A stretch of 64,000 nt of DNA from assembly GCA_963814985.1 (NCBI GenBank), contig CAWFFV010000082.1, positions 1-64,000 of the forward strand, written 5' to 3'. Shown in pieces: positions 18,060 to 27,259 of this stretch. The stretch comes from CAWFFV01 sp963814985 (GTDB taxonomy: Bacteria; Chloroflexota; Ktedonobacteria; Ktedonobacterales; Ktedonobacteraceae). The notes below the pieces were generated by a model that searched no databases, had not been told where the DNA came from, and saw only the letters and a program-made list of their open reading frames with translations. The position numbers and the translations under genes were made by a program. Position 1 is the first letter of the stretch; every line of letters starts with the position of its first letter.

Positions 18060-18884
18060 ATGTTTAAACCACTACGCTTTCAAAGCATGCTTAAAGCGAT
18101 TCCCGGCATGGCCCACCTACAACTCACACCTCAGGCGGCCCACCATGCTCGTTCCCAAAACTATGTACATGTTCAAGAGCAGATTGAGATTGATAGAACG
18201 CATGCCTCAACGCACGAAGTAAAAGAGGCCCACATCCATGACGATATCAAAGAAAATATCAGAATAGAGAGCAAAGGAGGGCACAAAACAACAGAAGTTC
18301 ATGGGCATATGACCAGGGATATAGATATCAAAAAGACAGAACGTGGCAATGAAACCGTAACAACCACTCTACAACACGTTCATGCAACCACCGTGGAGGT
18401 CGCAGCAGTTGAAATGACGCCACCTCATCCACCACGTGAAAATACACCCATTTATATGCGTACACATCATCATATGGTCTATACGCAAGATACCGCGTGT
18501 GCTATCTGCGGTGTACGAAACTCAACCCTGCCTGATCCCAAGGAGAATCCATTTCATGCCAGCGCTATCGAAACTCACCATTACCCTATCGAGCGTAGTT
18601 TGCTCAACGCGTGTGACCCGCGTAAAGTCCATGTCATCTTCCCACAAGTGAAGGATCACGAGAGCCTGGAAGCCTTTATCGACTCCGAAGAAAATATTAT
18701 GGTGCTGTGCGATATTCACCACCGCCATCCCTATTATGGCATTCATCATATCCTCGCACAGGATTTCTTTATACAACCATTTCTCTTTGGTGGCTATCAG
18801 GTTGTGGCAAAGGGAGAGGATGCACAGCAGGTCATGCAGGCAAACGAAAAGGTTATTAAGAGCCACCAACCGAAGAATAAATAA
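18060..18884 (+). CDS. HNH-like zinc-binding protein of unknown role
   Basis: The 274-residue protein has two parts. Residues 1-135 are rich in His, Glu and Thr, with no family I recognise. Residues 140-235 look like an HNH/treble-clef nuclease core: CAICG (Cys147, Cys150), ETHHYPIE (His173-His174) and VLCDIHHRHPYYGIHH (Cys217, His220). The spacing fits a C-x2-C ... HH ... C-x2-H site. No partner methylase or phage gene is nearby, so restriction or defence is only a possibility. GGAG precedes ATG 18060 by eight bases. The frame is intact. Confidence 0.6.
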   Translation: MFKPLRFQSMLKAIPGMAHLQLTPQAAHHARSQNYVHVQEQIEIDRTHASTHEVKEAHIHDDIKENIRIESKGGHKTTEVHGHMTRDIDIKKTERGNETVTTTLQHVHATTVEVAAVEMTPPHPPRENTPIYMRTHHHMVYTQDTACAICGVRNSTLPDPKENPFHASAIETHHYPIERSLLNACDPRKVHVIFPQVKDHESLEAFIDSEENIMVLCDIHHRHPYYGIHHILAQDFFIQPFLFGGYQVVAKGEDAQQVMQANEKVIKSHQPKNK

Positions 18885-19112
18885 TGGGAACGGTGCTTCT
18901 CATCTATCGTCATATGATATAATAGCATATGGCATTTCAAAGAGATGAGATCGATGAATGCGTATCTGAATGCCGAAAGACATAACCTCCAGACTAAAGG
19001 CGATGGGTGAGGCATTGTAATACCGTCTGCATGATAAGAGAACTCAAACATGTTGTTATTGAAATAACATATGAGGAAACAGCAATATTTTTTGTATAAG
19101 GAGGTAAATGGC

Positions 19113-19514
19113 ATGGAACAAACAATCCTGCTTGTTGATGATGATGAGAGTATTTTAGAAGTCGTACAAATTGTTCTGGAAGGCGAAGGCTATCGTCTAC
19201 AAACGAGCCTGAATGGAGAATGTTTGCAGCATCTTAGTGACGACTTGCCGGACTTGATCCTCCTTGATGTCTTGCTTTCGGGATGCGATGGACGAGAAAT
19301 CTGCAAGCAGCTCAAGAGAAATCCAACAACCGCACATATTCCAGTGATTATGCTTACTGCGCATTCCGATGCAAGTAAAGTCGCTGATGCGGGTGGAGCT
19401 GACGATTTTCTGGAAAAGCCGTTTGATGTTGATGTACTCATCACAATAGTCGAGAAATATCTCTCCCCGGCTCATGCCAGTCACCATCTCTTTGGTGAGG
19501 AAGCAGTCGGATAA
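19113..19514 (+). CDS. Single-domain response regulator (CheY-like)
   Basis: The 133-residue protein is a receiver domain only. It has the acidic pocket LVDDDES, phosphoacceptor Asp52 in LILLDVLLSG, the Thr in VIMLTAHS and the Lys in FLEKPFDVD. With no output domain it acts through protein partners or phosphotransfer. AAGGAGGT at 19098-19105 fixes the start at ATG 19113 rather than the earlier codon at 19071. A TATAAT at 18918-18923 could be its promoter. No kinase is adjacent. Confidence 0.9.
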   Translation: MEQTILLVDDDESILEVVQIVLEGEGYRLQTSLNGECLQHLSDDLPDLILLDVLLSGCDGREICKQLKRNPTTAHIPVIMLTAHSDASKVADAGGADDFLEKPFDVDVLITIVEKYLSPAHASHHLFGEEAVG

Positions 19515-19712
19515 TCCACGGCTAAAAAAGCGGGTGGTTTTGCGTCTTATAGTAAGAGAGCGGAACTGCCTGCTTTTGTTTTTGGGGAAATGTATGAGAA
19601 GCGGTATCTCTGTTTGCAATATCCGCAATTTCCAGTTTTTTGTGTGTTTATAAGAAGAGATAAAGGAGATGAGGGTCGGGACCCAACACACATTTCAGAG
19701 GAGGACAATGCT

Positions 19713-19922
19713 ATGACCACTGAATGCGGCAAGGAATTCTTTATCTATGTCCCAACAACGAATGCTGTGGAGACCCTTACTCAGGCCACCATTGCCAACT
19801 GCGAAGAGACCGCAACTTCTGTGGAGGAGAAAGCTGACCTGTACGACACCTGGGTAAAGATTCCACTCACCGAACAACTCGTTGTCTATGCACGTCTGGT
19901 TAAAGACCCGCAGCGATACTAA
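19713..19922 (+). CDS. Small hypothetical protein (69 aa)
   Basis: A 69-residue acidic protein (MTTECGKEFFIYVPTTNAVE...) is preceded by GAGGAGG and followed at once by a strong hairpin terminator, so it is very likely expressed. It has no membrane segment and no motif I recognise. The upstream extension of the frame to 19590 lacks a ribosome site. Confidence 0.55.
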   Translation: MTTECGKEFFIYVPTTNAVETLTQATIANCEETATSVEEKADLYDTWVKIPLTEQLVVYARLVKDPQRY

Positions 19923-19926
19923 CGCA

Positions 19927-19963
19927 AACCATCAGGGCCAGCACAAGGCTGGCCCTGATGGTT
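19927..19963 (+). terminator. Hairpin terminator, 16-bp arms
   Basis: AACCATCAGGGCCAGC pairs with GCTGGCCCTGATGGTT around ACAAG, five bases after the stop of the small gene. The T-run (GCTCTT) is short. Confidence 0.7.
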
Positions 19964-19973
19964 GCTCTTAAGC

Positions 19974-20157
19974 GTAATGCCCAGGCCCCTTTTCTGATTC
20001 CTCACCACCTGCGGTGGCTCGCTCTCGTTTAGTGTAGATTGGCGTAGATTGTGTGGATTGCGGCGCAATCCACACAATCTACGCCAATCTACACTAAACA
20101 TCCTGCGAAGCGCCAAAGGCGCTGAGGAAATCAGGGAAAAGGGGCCTGAGTAGTTAC
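19974..20157. repeat. Family A MITE-like element, copy 3, with 35-bp hairpin
   Basis: The left end is GTAATGCCCAGGCCCC and the right end GGGGCCTGAGTAGTTAC, flanked by TAAGC on both sides (19969-19973, 20158-20162). Internal segments match copies 1 and 2 (CTCACCACCTGCGGTGGCTC and GCGAAGCGCCAAAGGCGCTG). The payload is a perfect hairpin with arms 20027-20061 and 20065-20099, loop GGC and tip ATTGC-GGC-GCAAT. Its last base is part of the kinase gene's stop codon. Confidence 0.8.
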
Positions 20158-22482
20158 TAAGCTTCCTGTATAGAGGAAAAGATGCTTACCAGGCCAGCGC
20201 CGCTGACCATACAAAGCGCCAATCCATAGAAAAGAGAGACCTGCCACTCGGGACCAAAGCCGAAGGTCCAATTAAATAAGAGGCCCAGAAGCGCACATAT
20301 GAGCCAGAGGGCAACGTAGACTATTATGCCGCAGATCAAACCCATACCAATGCCTGCGAGAAGATCGTAGTCTTCTTCCACAATCATTATTGCGCCCATA
20401 CCACCCATGGCAAGTGAGGAAATGAGGGCGAGCGCAAGACCCAACCATGTCTGCCCGCTAAGCATGAACGTGCGTGTGCCAAGCAACCAGATATGTTGGA
20501 CTACTTGATGTTGAGTATAGTATAATTCCACGCTAATGTATACCAGGCTACACCACAGGCAGCAACTATGCTCACGATGGTCATGCAAACCATTGTAAAG
20601 AGATTGATTGCCTTATGGTATCCTGAGATGTAGGAGAGAAGCGCAACAAGAACGACGGTGGCTGTTGCCCAGATCAAGGATTCAATGAAATTTTGTGTAT
20701 GCTGGGCTGCATTGATTACATTAATGGTAATGCCTGCTGTAGCTCCCAGACCGGCAAGGAGACAAAAAATGCAAAAGCATAAAAAGCCAGTATTTGTTTC
20801 CAGAATACGAATGAACTTGCTGCGATTTTCATGGCGTTCCGATGTCTTTCTGGTTTTTTCGCTCCTGACCTTCGCTTCTTCATAGTGAGGAGGTTTTGGC
20901 AGACGAACCCGTTTCGCCAGGTCCAGCGGATCACCATAGTAAGGAGCGCTTTGCCAGAGCGAGGTGAGTTGCTGCTTGGCTGAGGAGAGATCGCCCTCGG
21001 CGACAAATTTTTTGGCATTCTCATACATCCAGGCATGTTGTTGATTATGTCTGGCTACCGAGAGGCGTTCCGAAGCCTGGGAATCATCAGGTTGAAGTTT
21101 GCGTAGTTGTGTCCACGCCTGAATTTCCTGATCCCACTCACCTTGCTTATAGGCAGTTTCAGCCAGCTCTCGTTGCTGTTCTACCTGTATTTTGTTTACT
21201 TGCGGGTGAAGTTCCTTTATCTGTTGTTGAAGCAGATCATTGCCATAGTGTGGATCGCAGTCAAGAACCTTCTGCCAGAGATCAGCAGTCTCCGATATAT
21301 TCCCCTGCGCTCGCGCTTTTATTCCTGCCTTATACCAGGCATCGAGGCGTTGCTGAAGAAGTTCCTTCATCTGTTGTTGCAGCAGATCATTGCCATAGTG
21401 TGGATCGCGGTCAAGAACCTTCTGCCAGAGATCAGCGGCTTCCGCTAAATTTTCCTGTGCTCGTGCTTTTACCCCTTCCCTATAAAGCGTGTCGAGACCC
21501 GGATCTGTCGACCCGAGGGGAAGGGGGAGGGGGTTTCCACTACTGTTGGTGCAAGGGGTTGAGGAGTGATTACTCCTGGTACTATGAGTGGAGTAGATTG
21601 AGGGATAGTTATGGCTACTGGCGTGGATGGTCCTGTAGATGGATTGTCCAGAATCGACGGCGCGGGAGGACCCAGCACAAGCTGAATGGCCTGTTCCAAT
21701 GCGGAAGAGAACATTTCAACTCTTGGGAAACGTTGTCCAGGATCTTTGGCAAGCGCTTGAAGGACTACCTGTTCAACAGGAGCAGGGATCTGCAAGGTTT
21801 TATCAAACGAGGGAATACCTGTTTGATGTTGATATGGCAAGGAATGTGTATTGCCATGAAATGGAGGTGTTCCATTCAACCATTCAAATACAACCACTCC
21901 AAGCGCATACTGATCACTGGCAGGACGAGATCTGCCACTCCATTGTTCAGGGGCCATATAGTAGGGAGTTCCTGAAGGTAAATGCGTTCTCATTGAAGTT
22001 GTGTTATAAGCGACAACTGCAATGCCAAAATCGCTCTGCAGGATCTCGCCGTTACTGTCTAGCAGCATATTTTCTGGTTTGATATCCTGATAAATCACCT
22101 TTTGATCGTGAGCATACTGCAAGGCGCTAGAAATTTGCTTTACATAAGAAACGATCGTGGCAGCGGGTAATATAGTTCCTTTTGGGTGACGTTGGCGCAA
22201 CGTCCCTTGAGTGGCATATTCCATAACGAGAAAAGGAATATTATTCTCCTGGCTGAATTCCAGTATGCGCACGATATGCGAGTGTTTGAGTGCTGCAATT
22301 ATTTGGGCTTCTTTGAGGAACTCTTGCAAATCTTCCGGCGACATACGGGTATGCATCACTTTGATAGCCGCCGGCATTTTGAGATAGTGATGTTCACCAA
22401 GATACACATCAGCGAAGCCACCATGGCCAACGTGTTGTAGCAGATGATAGTTCCCAAATTGTTTCCCTACTAAATTCGCCAT
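20157..22482 (-). CDS. Membrane Ser/Thr protein kinase with TPR-like repeats (frameshifted)
   Basis: Joined length is about 775 residues. A Hanks-type kinase domain has the glycine loop VGHGGFADV, Lys41 in AIKV, DFG at 151-153 and the APE-like MAPEQW. The HRD motif reads YQD (131-133), so the catalytic Asp is kept but His and Arg are replaced. A Pro/Thr-rich linker follows, then tetratricopeptide-like repeats, two of them a 150-bp tandem duplication (21211-21360 and 21361-21500). The C-terminus has several transmembrane helices. Frame changes near 21500 and 20520 interrupt the reading. ATG 22482 follows AGGAAGGA. Confidence 0.85.
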
Positions 22483-22710
22483 GCTTAAAGTCCTTCCTGA
22501 GATAAATGGCAAGAAGAGGGAGTTATGGCGGAAAAGCGTTTAACAACAGATTTACGGGCAATGAAATATAGGGGATGTATCTTTTGTTTTATGTGCATCT
22601 TTACAATCCATAGATTTATATGAGATACTTTTATCAGCTCCGCAACTTCTACAGTGATATAGTAGCAGAAATCGATGTGTTTTACAAGTTAGTGTCTTCA
22701 AATTTTAGTA

Positions 22711-22837
22711 GTAACTTCTCAGAGTGGGGGTGCAGGGGGCGGCAGCCTCCTCGGCGGGGTTCGCGGGTTGCCAAACCCAGGTATCCCCGAAAAACTCTTT
22801 TTACTTTTTTTATGTGCCGCCGCAGGCGAAGCGAGAA
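22711..22837. repeat. Family B repeat with a family A-like left end
   Basis: GTAACTTCTCAGAG resembles the family A terminus. GGGGTGCAGGGGGCGGCAGC then runs to CCCCGAAAAACTCTTTTTAC and GCCGCCGCAGGCG. It occupies the middle of the 495-bp gap between the kinase and the next gene. The rest of that gap shows nothing further apart from the promoter listed next. Confidence 0.6.
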
Positions 22838-22908
22838 GAGAGAGCTACGATTAGCTTTTTGAAAATTTGCAAATTCGCATTTTTCCGACCAAACAACCTA
22901 CACATTCA

Positions 22909-22937
22909 TTGACAATTTCGGAAGAGCCAAGTACAAT
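22909..22937 (+). promoter_or_regulatory. Sigma70-type promoter TTGACA-17-TACAAT
   Basis: TTGACA at 22909-22914 and TACAAT at 22932-22937 are separated by 17 bases. They lie about 40 bases before ATG 22978, which has an AGGAGG site. The match to the consensus is strong. Confidence 0.6.
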
Positions 22938-22977
22938 TAAAAGAGATGGCGTTGTGTAATGACTAGGAGGCATCTTC

Positions 22978-23304
22978 ATGGCTGTCGTACATACTGATTT
23001 TTATCGTCATGAGAACCTCGTCCGCAAATCAATACAGATCCCCTCAACGCAACATAAGGAGCTTAAGGCTCTGGCAGTGGAGTTGGACTCTTCACTAGGG
23101 GATGTAGTGGAGACTATTATGGAACTCATGAGACAAGATAATTATCAACAGTTAAAATCTGCAATTATCCAAAAGCGCGAATGTGAACTTTCCTCCCTTA
23201 ACCACTCTCTTGATGAAGCCTATGCCTACCTCGGTTCAATCCCTGAAACTCTTGAAGACGCCCTCTTCTTTTTTGATGCTGGGCGCGAAGGCATGGTTGC
23301 TTAA
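22978..23304 (+). CDS. Hypothetical protein, possible ribbon-helix-helix N-terminus
   Basis: The 108-residue protein has an N-terminus (SIQIPSTQHKELKALAVELDSSLGDVVETIMELM) that resembles a ribbon-helix-helix DNA-binding fold as in antitoxins: a short strand followed by two helices. The C-terminus is acidic. A strong ribosome site (CTAGGAGG) and promoter precede it. A MazF-type gene lies 340 bases downstream, so an antitoxin role is possible but not shown. Confidence 0.5.
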   Translation: MAVVHTDFYRHENLVRKSIQIPSTQHKELKALAVELDSSLGDVVETIMELMRQDNYQQLKSAIIQKRECELSSLNHSLDEAYAYLGSIPETLEDALFFFDAGREGMVA

Positions 23305-23643
23305 CTAATACCACGTTGGCTCAGAGACTTCTCACAGCTTGTGCAAAACAAGCTTGAGAAGGACCCATCCTGGCTAGAGGTACCGTCCGTCCATAGCCTC
23401 CTGTCAAAGTGCATACTGGTACAGGTCTATTAGGGGAACAACGATGTACCAGGAGAGAGTGTGCCTTTACATAACAAAGAAGGAATGTATCCTGGGTACC
23501 TGGTGGATGGGAATGACTGACGGAAGACTATCTGGAATAAATACCATCTGGACATGCTAGAGCAGATAGCAGAGCTATCAGAAAGGTGTGGCGCTCTCTC
23601 TGCCCCAAAATAGGGGAAACTGCGCCAACTCACTAAAGAAATA
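23305..23643 (+). other. Possible decayed gene between hypothetical protein and mazF
   Basis: One frame reads protein-like stretches (LDMLEQIAELSERCGALSAP, then GKLRQLTKEIM running into the mazF start), but with three internal stops. It could be a broken antitoxin gene or chance. No repeat or RNA is seen. Confidence 0.2.
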
Positions 23644-24018
23644 ATGAGTGAAACGAACCCTCTCCCCCCAAGTCCCCGGCGAGGTGAAATTTGGGATGTG
23701 AACTGGTCTCCTGGTCGTGGTGCAGAACAACAGGGTCTGCGCCCTGCTTTAATTATTCAAAATGACCGTGGGAATGCCTCAGCGACATATCCATTAACGA
23801 TCGTTGCATCTATGAGTCGGACGGAACGAGAATTGCCGCTACATGTGCGCATTGCTCCCAGTGAGGAGAATGGACTCAACGACTACACTGATGTCAAATG
23901 TGAACAGATTATGACTGTTGAAAAATCGCGTTTGATCCGTCGCCGGGGTTCTATTAGCGCCGAAGAGTTGCATCGCGTCGATCTTGCACTCCGGCTGAGT
24001 CTGAACTTACCCTTGTGA
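23644..24018 (+). CDS. mazF: MazF/PemK-type toxin endoribonuclease
   Basis: The 124-residue protein has the PemK/MazF fold signature near its N-terminus (PRRGEIWDVNWSPGRGAEQQGLRP is the GE-W...G-E--G-RP motif) and ALIIQND after it. Family members are sequence-specific mRNA interferases neutralised by a cognate antitoxin. No intact antitoxin lies immediately upstream. The candidates are the gene at 22978 or the decayed stretch just before. The frame is intact. ATG 23644 fits the family N-terminus, but its ribosome site is weak. Confidence 0.8.
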   Translation: MSETNPLPPSPRRGEIWDVNWSPGRGAEQQGLRPALIIQNDRGNASATYPLTIVASMSRTERELPLHVRIAPSEENGLNDYTDVKCEQIMTVEKSRLIRRRGSISAEELHRVDLALRLSLNLPL

Positions 24019-24203
24019 AGATTGTCTTATGTTAAAGGCCATTCAGGCGTGTCATCTTCTTGTGCTTCTGGAGAGTTTGCTCTTTGGTCTGCTTATAATG
24101 GTGTATGGATCGGGACCGATTCATGCATCCCAGGCTGCACCAATGCCGTGTCCCACTTTTAGTGGTATCATAGAAAAACAAGATACAGCGCTCATTTTTA
24201 CAT

Positions 24204-24707
24204 CTATGTAATCGCTACTCTCTCCGCTTCCGTCAAAAGCCGAAAAGCGGACAGGGCAATAGGCAGGAGGATTTTTCCCTTTTGCTGATCATGTGCTCGG
24301 TAGACCGCGATAATCGCTCCCTGGGCGGTTTGTTGTAACGACTGATACCCCAGGGAAAGGACCTGGTTGAGCGCCTCCAGATCTTCTGCGGTCGCGACCT
24401 GCTCTTCTACCAGATGGGTACACAACGTCCGTAACGTCTGCCGAACCTTTTTCACTGCCTCCAACAATTCGAGAGTCCAGTTGATTGCCAACTCTTCTCC
24501 CTCTACACGCTCATGTTCAGAGTGGTGCGCGAGCGCTTCCTGCCACCAGTGGGACAGGTCATCTGGCGACGAGAGCACATCACGTTTTTTCCCTCGTACG
24601 ACCATCTCTGTATTGACCAGATCCAGCGCCAGCGAGCCACTCAGAAAAAGGGCGTCGCTGGTTGCTTCTCTGGCTTTCGTTTCGCTCACTGTTCTCTCTT
24701 TCGTCAT
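24204..24707 (-). CDS. ABATE-domain regulator lacking its CGNR zinc finger
   Basis: The 167-residue protein matches the ABATE domain of putative stress-induced regulators (FLSGSLALDLVNTEM near the start, with a basic segment VVRGKKRDVL). Full-length members end in a CGNR zinc finger for DNA binding. Here the protein stops at LTEAERVAIT and no CGNR sequence is found before the next gene, so it is truncated or the finger was lost. It is divergent from the flavin-binding protein across a 48-bp palindrome. Confidence 0.65.
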   Translation of the reverse strand: MTKERTVSETKAREATSDALFLSGSLALDLVNTEMVVRGKKRDVLSSPDDLSHWWQEALAHHSEHERVEGEELAINWTLELLEAVKKVRQTLRTLCTHLVEEQVATAEDLEALNQVLSLGYQSLQQTAQGAIIAVYRAHDQQKGKILLPIALSAFRLLTEAERVAIT

Positions 24708-24797
24708 CGCGACTATTTTTCCTTCATGGTAGCAGCGTTCTTATCCTCCCCCCATTGTACAGTGCTAAAACACTATTGACAAGTACATTTCTTTATG

Positions 24798-24845
24798 TTA
24801 GCTTATATACATATCAAAAAGTTTTTTGATATGTATATAAGCTAA
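24798..24845. promoter_or_regulatory. Perfect 48-bp palindrome in a divergent promoter region
   Basis: Exact 23-bp arms (24798-24820 and 24823-24845) surround GT. The arms are AT-rich, with an inner ACATATCAAAAA. A TTGACA lies just upstream at 24776-24781. The position between divergent genes suggests an operator. As an RNA it would also form a long hairpin. Confidence 0.7.
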
Positions 24846-24876
24846 GTTACGACCAACAACAATGGAGAGAAATGAT

Positions 24877-25779
24877 ATGCAAACGCCATACCACTCAGGA
24901 GAACTCGAGGTACAAACACGAGCCGGAGTACGCGTGGAAGCATCCCGAATTGCCAATATGATGATGTCAATCCTTCCACCGGTCGCACAAACTTTCCTCC
25001 TGGCTCAACGTCTGGCTGTGGCTGGCACCGTTGGTCGAGATGGTCGGGTGTGGGCTTCATTGCTCACTGGCGCTCCTGGATTTTTGCAAACCATTGATAC
25101 CACAACCCTTGTGATTACTGCTACCCCCCTGCCGGATGATCCACTCACTGAAAATATCCGGCAAGGAGGGCCGCTGGGACTTCTGGCTATCGATCCAGGT
25201 GCTCGCAAACGCATTCGTGTGAATGGACAGGCAACAATCCAGAAGGGGGGCATTGTGATGCGAACTGAACAGGTCTATTTCAATTGTCCAAAGTATATCC
25301 AGAGCCGTCATCTGACAATAGTTCCCCAGGAACAAGCGCTGCCGCAAAAAAGTTCTCACATCTATCATCTTTCTCCTCGCCTTCAAGCGTGGCTTCAACA
25401 AGCCGACACGTTTTTCATTGCCAGCGCTCATACACAGAGGGGAGCAGATGCCTCTCATCGTGGTGGTTTACCAGGCTTTATTCAAGTTCTCGATGCGAGA
25501 CATTTCGCCTTTCCTGACTATGCCGGCAATACAATGTTCCAAACACTCGGCAATCTCGTCACTGATCCTCGTGCTGGCCTCCTCTTCATCGATTTTGAGA
25601 ACGGCAACGTCTTACAATTGACGGGAAGAGCTCGCGTGATCTGGAAGGAAGAACGCCGTGACCTGTTCGCGGGAGTGGAACGTCTGATCGAGTTTGAGCT
25701 TGATGCAGGATGGGAGATTCCTGCTGGCTGCCCCCTGCGCGGTCAGCTCATTGCCTCCTCTCCCTTCAATCCAGTATAA
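24877..25779 (+). CDS. Pyridoxamine 5'-phosphate oxidase-family flavin-binding protein
   Basis: About 300 residues with two split-barrel modules of the PNPOx-like FMN-binding fold. The first is near residues 40-120 (LAVAGTVGRDGRVWASLLTG). The second is near 185-280 (FFIASAHTQRGADASHRGG, LLFIDFENGNVLQLTGRARV). The layout matches pyridoxamine-phosphate-oxidase-related proteins of unknown substrate. GGAGAG at 24864-24869 points to ATG 24877. The earlier ATG 24862 overlaps that site. The NTF2-like gene follows by 64 bases. Confidence 0.8.
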   Translation: MQTPYHSGELEVQTRAGVRVEASRIANMMMSILPPVAQTFLLAQRLAVAGTVGRDGRVWASLLTGAPGFLQTIDTTTLVITATPLPDDPLTENIRQGGPLGLLAIDPGARKRIRVNGQATIQKGGIVMRTEQVYFNCPKYIQSRHLTIVPQEQALPQKSSHIYHLSPRLQAWLQQADTFFIASAHTQRGADASHRGGLPGFIQVLDARHFAFPDYAGNTMFQTLGNLVTDPRAGLLFIDFENGNVLQLTGRARVIWKEERRDLFAGVERLIEFELDAGWEIPAGCPLRGQLIASSPFNPV

Positions 25780-25843
25780 AGGACACTTTTCCATTATCGA
25801 GAGAGAAACGAGTAGCGCTTCTCAAAGAAATGAGGATAGGATC

Positions 25844-26257
25844 ATGCAATCATCGCTGAAACCGCCGTTCACGAGAGAAACGGCTCTTCTGAAAGTGAAA
25901 GCCGCAGAGGATGCCTGGAATAGCAGTGACCCGGAGCGGGTCGCACTAGCATACACCCCAGATTCTCAATGGCGCAACCGGACGGAGTTCTTTACGGGTC
26001 GAGAGGCGATCAAAGCCTTTCTCCATCGCAAATGGGCCAAAGAATTGGACTATCGCCTGATGAAAGAACTGTGGTGTTACACTGACAGCCACATCTCGGT
26101 ACGTTTCGAGTACGAATGGCGCGATGCGGACACGGGACAGTGGATGCGGACGCATGGAAATGAACATTGGGAATTTGATGAAGAGGGACTCATGCGGCGG
26201 CGCGATATGAGCGCGAATGATTATCCTATTCAAGAGTCTGAGCGGCGCTACCGCTAA
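25844..26257 (+). CDS. NTF2-like protein, DUF1348 family
   Basis: The 137-residue protein has the compact cone fold signature of DUF1348: AEDAWNSSDPERVALAY, RNRTEFFTGREAIKAFL and WMRTHGNEHWEFDEEGLM. The biochemical role is unknown. ATG 25844 follows GAGGATAGG. It probably shares a transcript with the upstream flavin protein. The frame is intact. Confidence 0.85.
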   Translation: MQSSLKPPFTRETALLKVKAAEDAWNSSDPERVALAYTPDSQWRNRTEFFTGREAIKAFLHRKWAKELDYRLMKELWCYTDSHISVRFEYEWRDADTGQWMRTHGNEHWEFDEEGLMRRRDMSANDYPIQESERRYR

Positions 26258-26365
26258 AAGCGCACCTCCACCCACAGACGAAGTAAGACTGGCTCTAGCA
26301 GTGCCTCCTCTACATGTGATAGAATCTAATACAAACGTTATACACACGCCAGGAGAGAATCAGGC

Positions 26366-27255
26366 ATGCAAAAGCAGATCGGAACAATACACGTCAAGCG
26401 AAATTTTCCACAGATGCTCAAAGGTGGGGTTATCTGTGATGTCGTCAATGCGGAGCAGGCGCGCATCGCTGAGGACGCTGGCGCTGCCGCTGTGATGGCA
26501 CTGGAGCGTGTGCCGGCCGATATTCGTGTTCAGGGTGGCGTTGCCCGCATGAGCGATCCGGAGCTTATTATCCAGATTAAAGAAGCAGTGACTATCCCCG
26601 TGATGGCAAAATGTCGCATCGGTCACTTTATGGAGGCTGAGATTCTCCAGTCCATTGGTGTAGACTGCATCGATGAGTCAGAGGTCTTGACTCCCGCTGA
26701 TGAGCGCTTCCATGTAAATAAGCATCAACTTCACTATACCCTTTGTGTGTGGCGCACGTGACCTGGGAGAGGCACTGCGGCGCATTGGCGAAGGTGCTGC
26801 AATGATGCGCACCAAAGGTGAAGCTGGCACAGGCAATATCGTTGAAGCCGTACGTCATATGCGAGCTATTATGGATGGCATCCGCCACCTGCAAATATTA
26901 CCCGAAGAGGAACTGATGACCGAAGCGAAAAACCTTGGTGCTCCCTATGAACTGGTTCGCGAGGTGGCTCGAACAGGTAAATTGCCCGTTGTGAACTTTT
27001 CGGCTGGTGGTGTCGCGACTCCCGCTGATGCAGCTTTGATGATGCGGCTGGGTGCAGAAGGAATCTTTGTCGGTTCTGGCATTTTCAAGTCGGGTGATCC
27101 CCTGGCTCGTGCCAAAGGCCATTGTTCGAGCTACCACGCACTATCAGGACCCACAAATCCTGGCGGAAGTCTCACGTAACCTGGGAGAGCCAATGGTTGG
27201 CATCAATGTGGACACCCTGCCTGAAAAAGAACAGATGGCACGACGCGGATGGTAG
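26366..27255 (+). CDS. pdxS: Pyridoxal 5'-phosphate synthase, synthase subunit (frameshifted)
   Basis: PdxS condenses ribose 5-phosphate, glyceraldehyde 3-phosphate and ammonia to PLP, in a dodecamer fed by PdxT. The barrel is complete across three frames, from GTIHVKRNFPQMLKGGVICDV onward. The substrate lysines are in PVMAKCRIGH and RTKGEAGTGN, and DESEVLTPAD and NFSAGGVATPADAALMM follow. Frame changes near 26740 and 27116 fall within highly conserved sequence, so they look like sequence errors. pdxT starts 4 bases after the stop. Confidence 0.93.
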
Positions 27256-27259
27256 TGGC

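Noticed and set aside
23430..23633. 67-residue minus-strand frame before mazF
   Set aside because: It has no start signals and runs against both neighbours.
24029..24211. 60-residue open frame with a hydrophobic start
   Set aside because: It has a signal-like helix but no clear ribosome site and overlaps the end of the convergent gene, so support is too thin.
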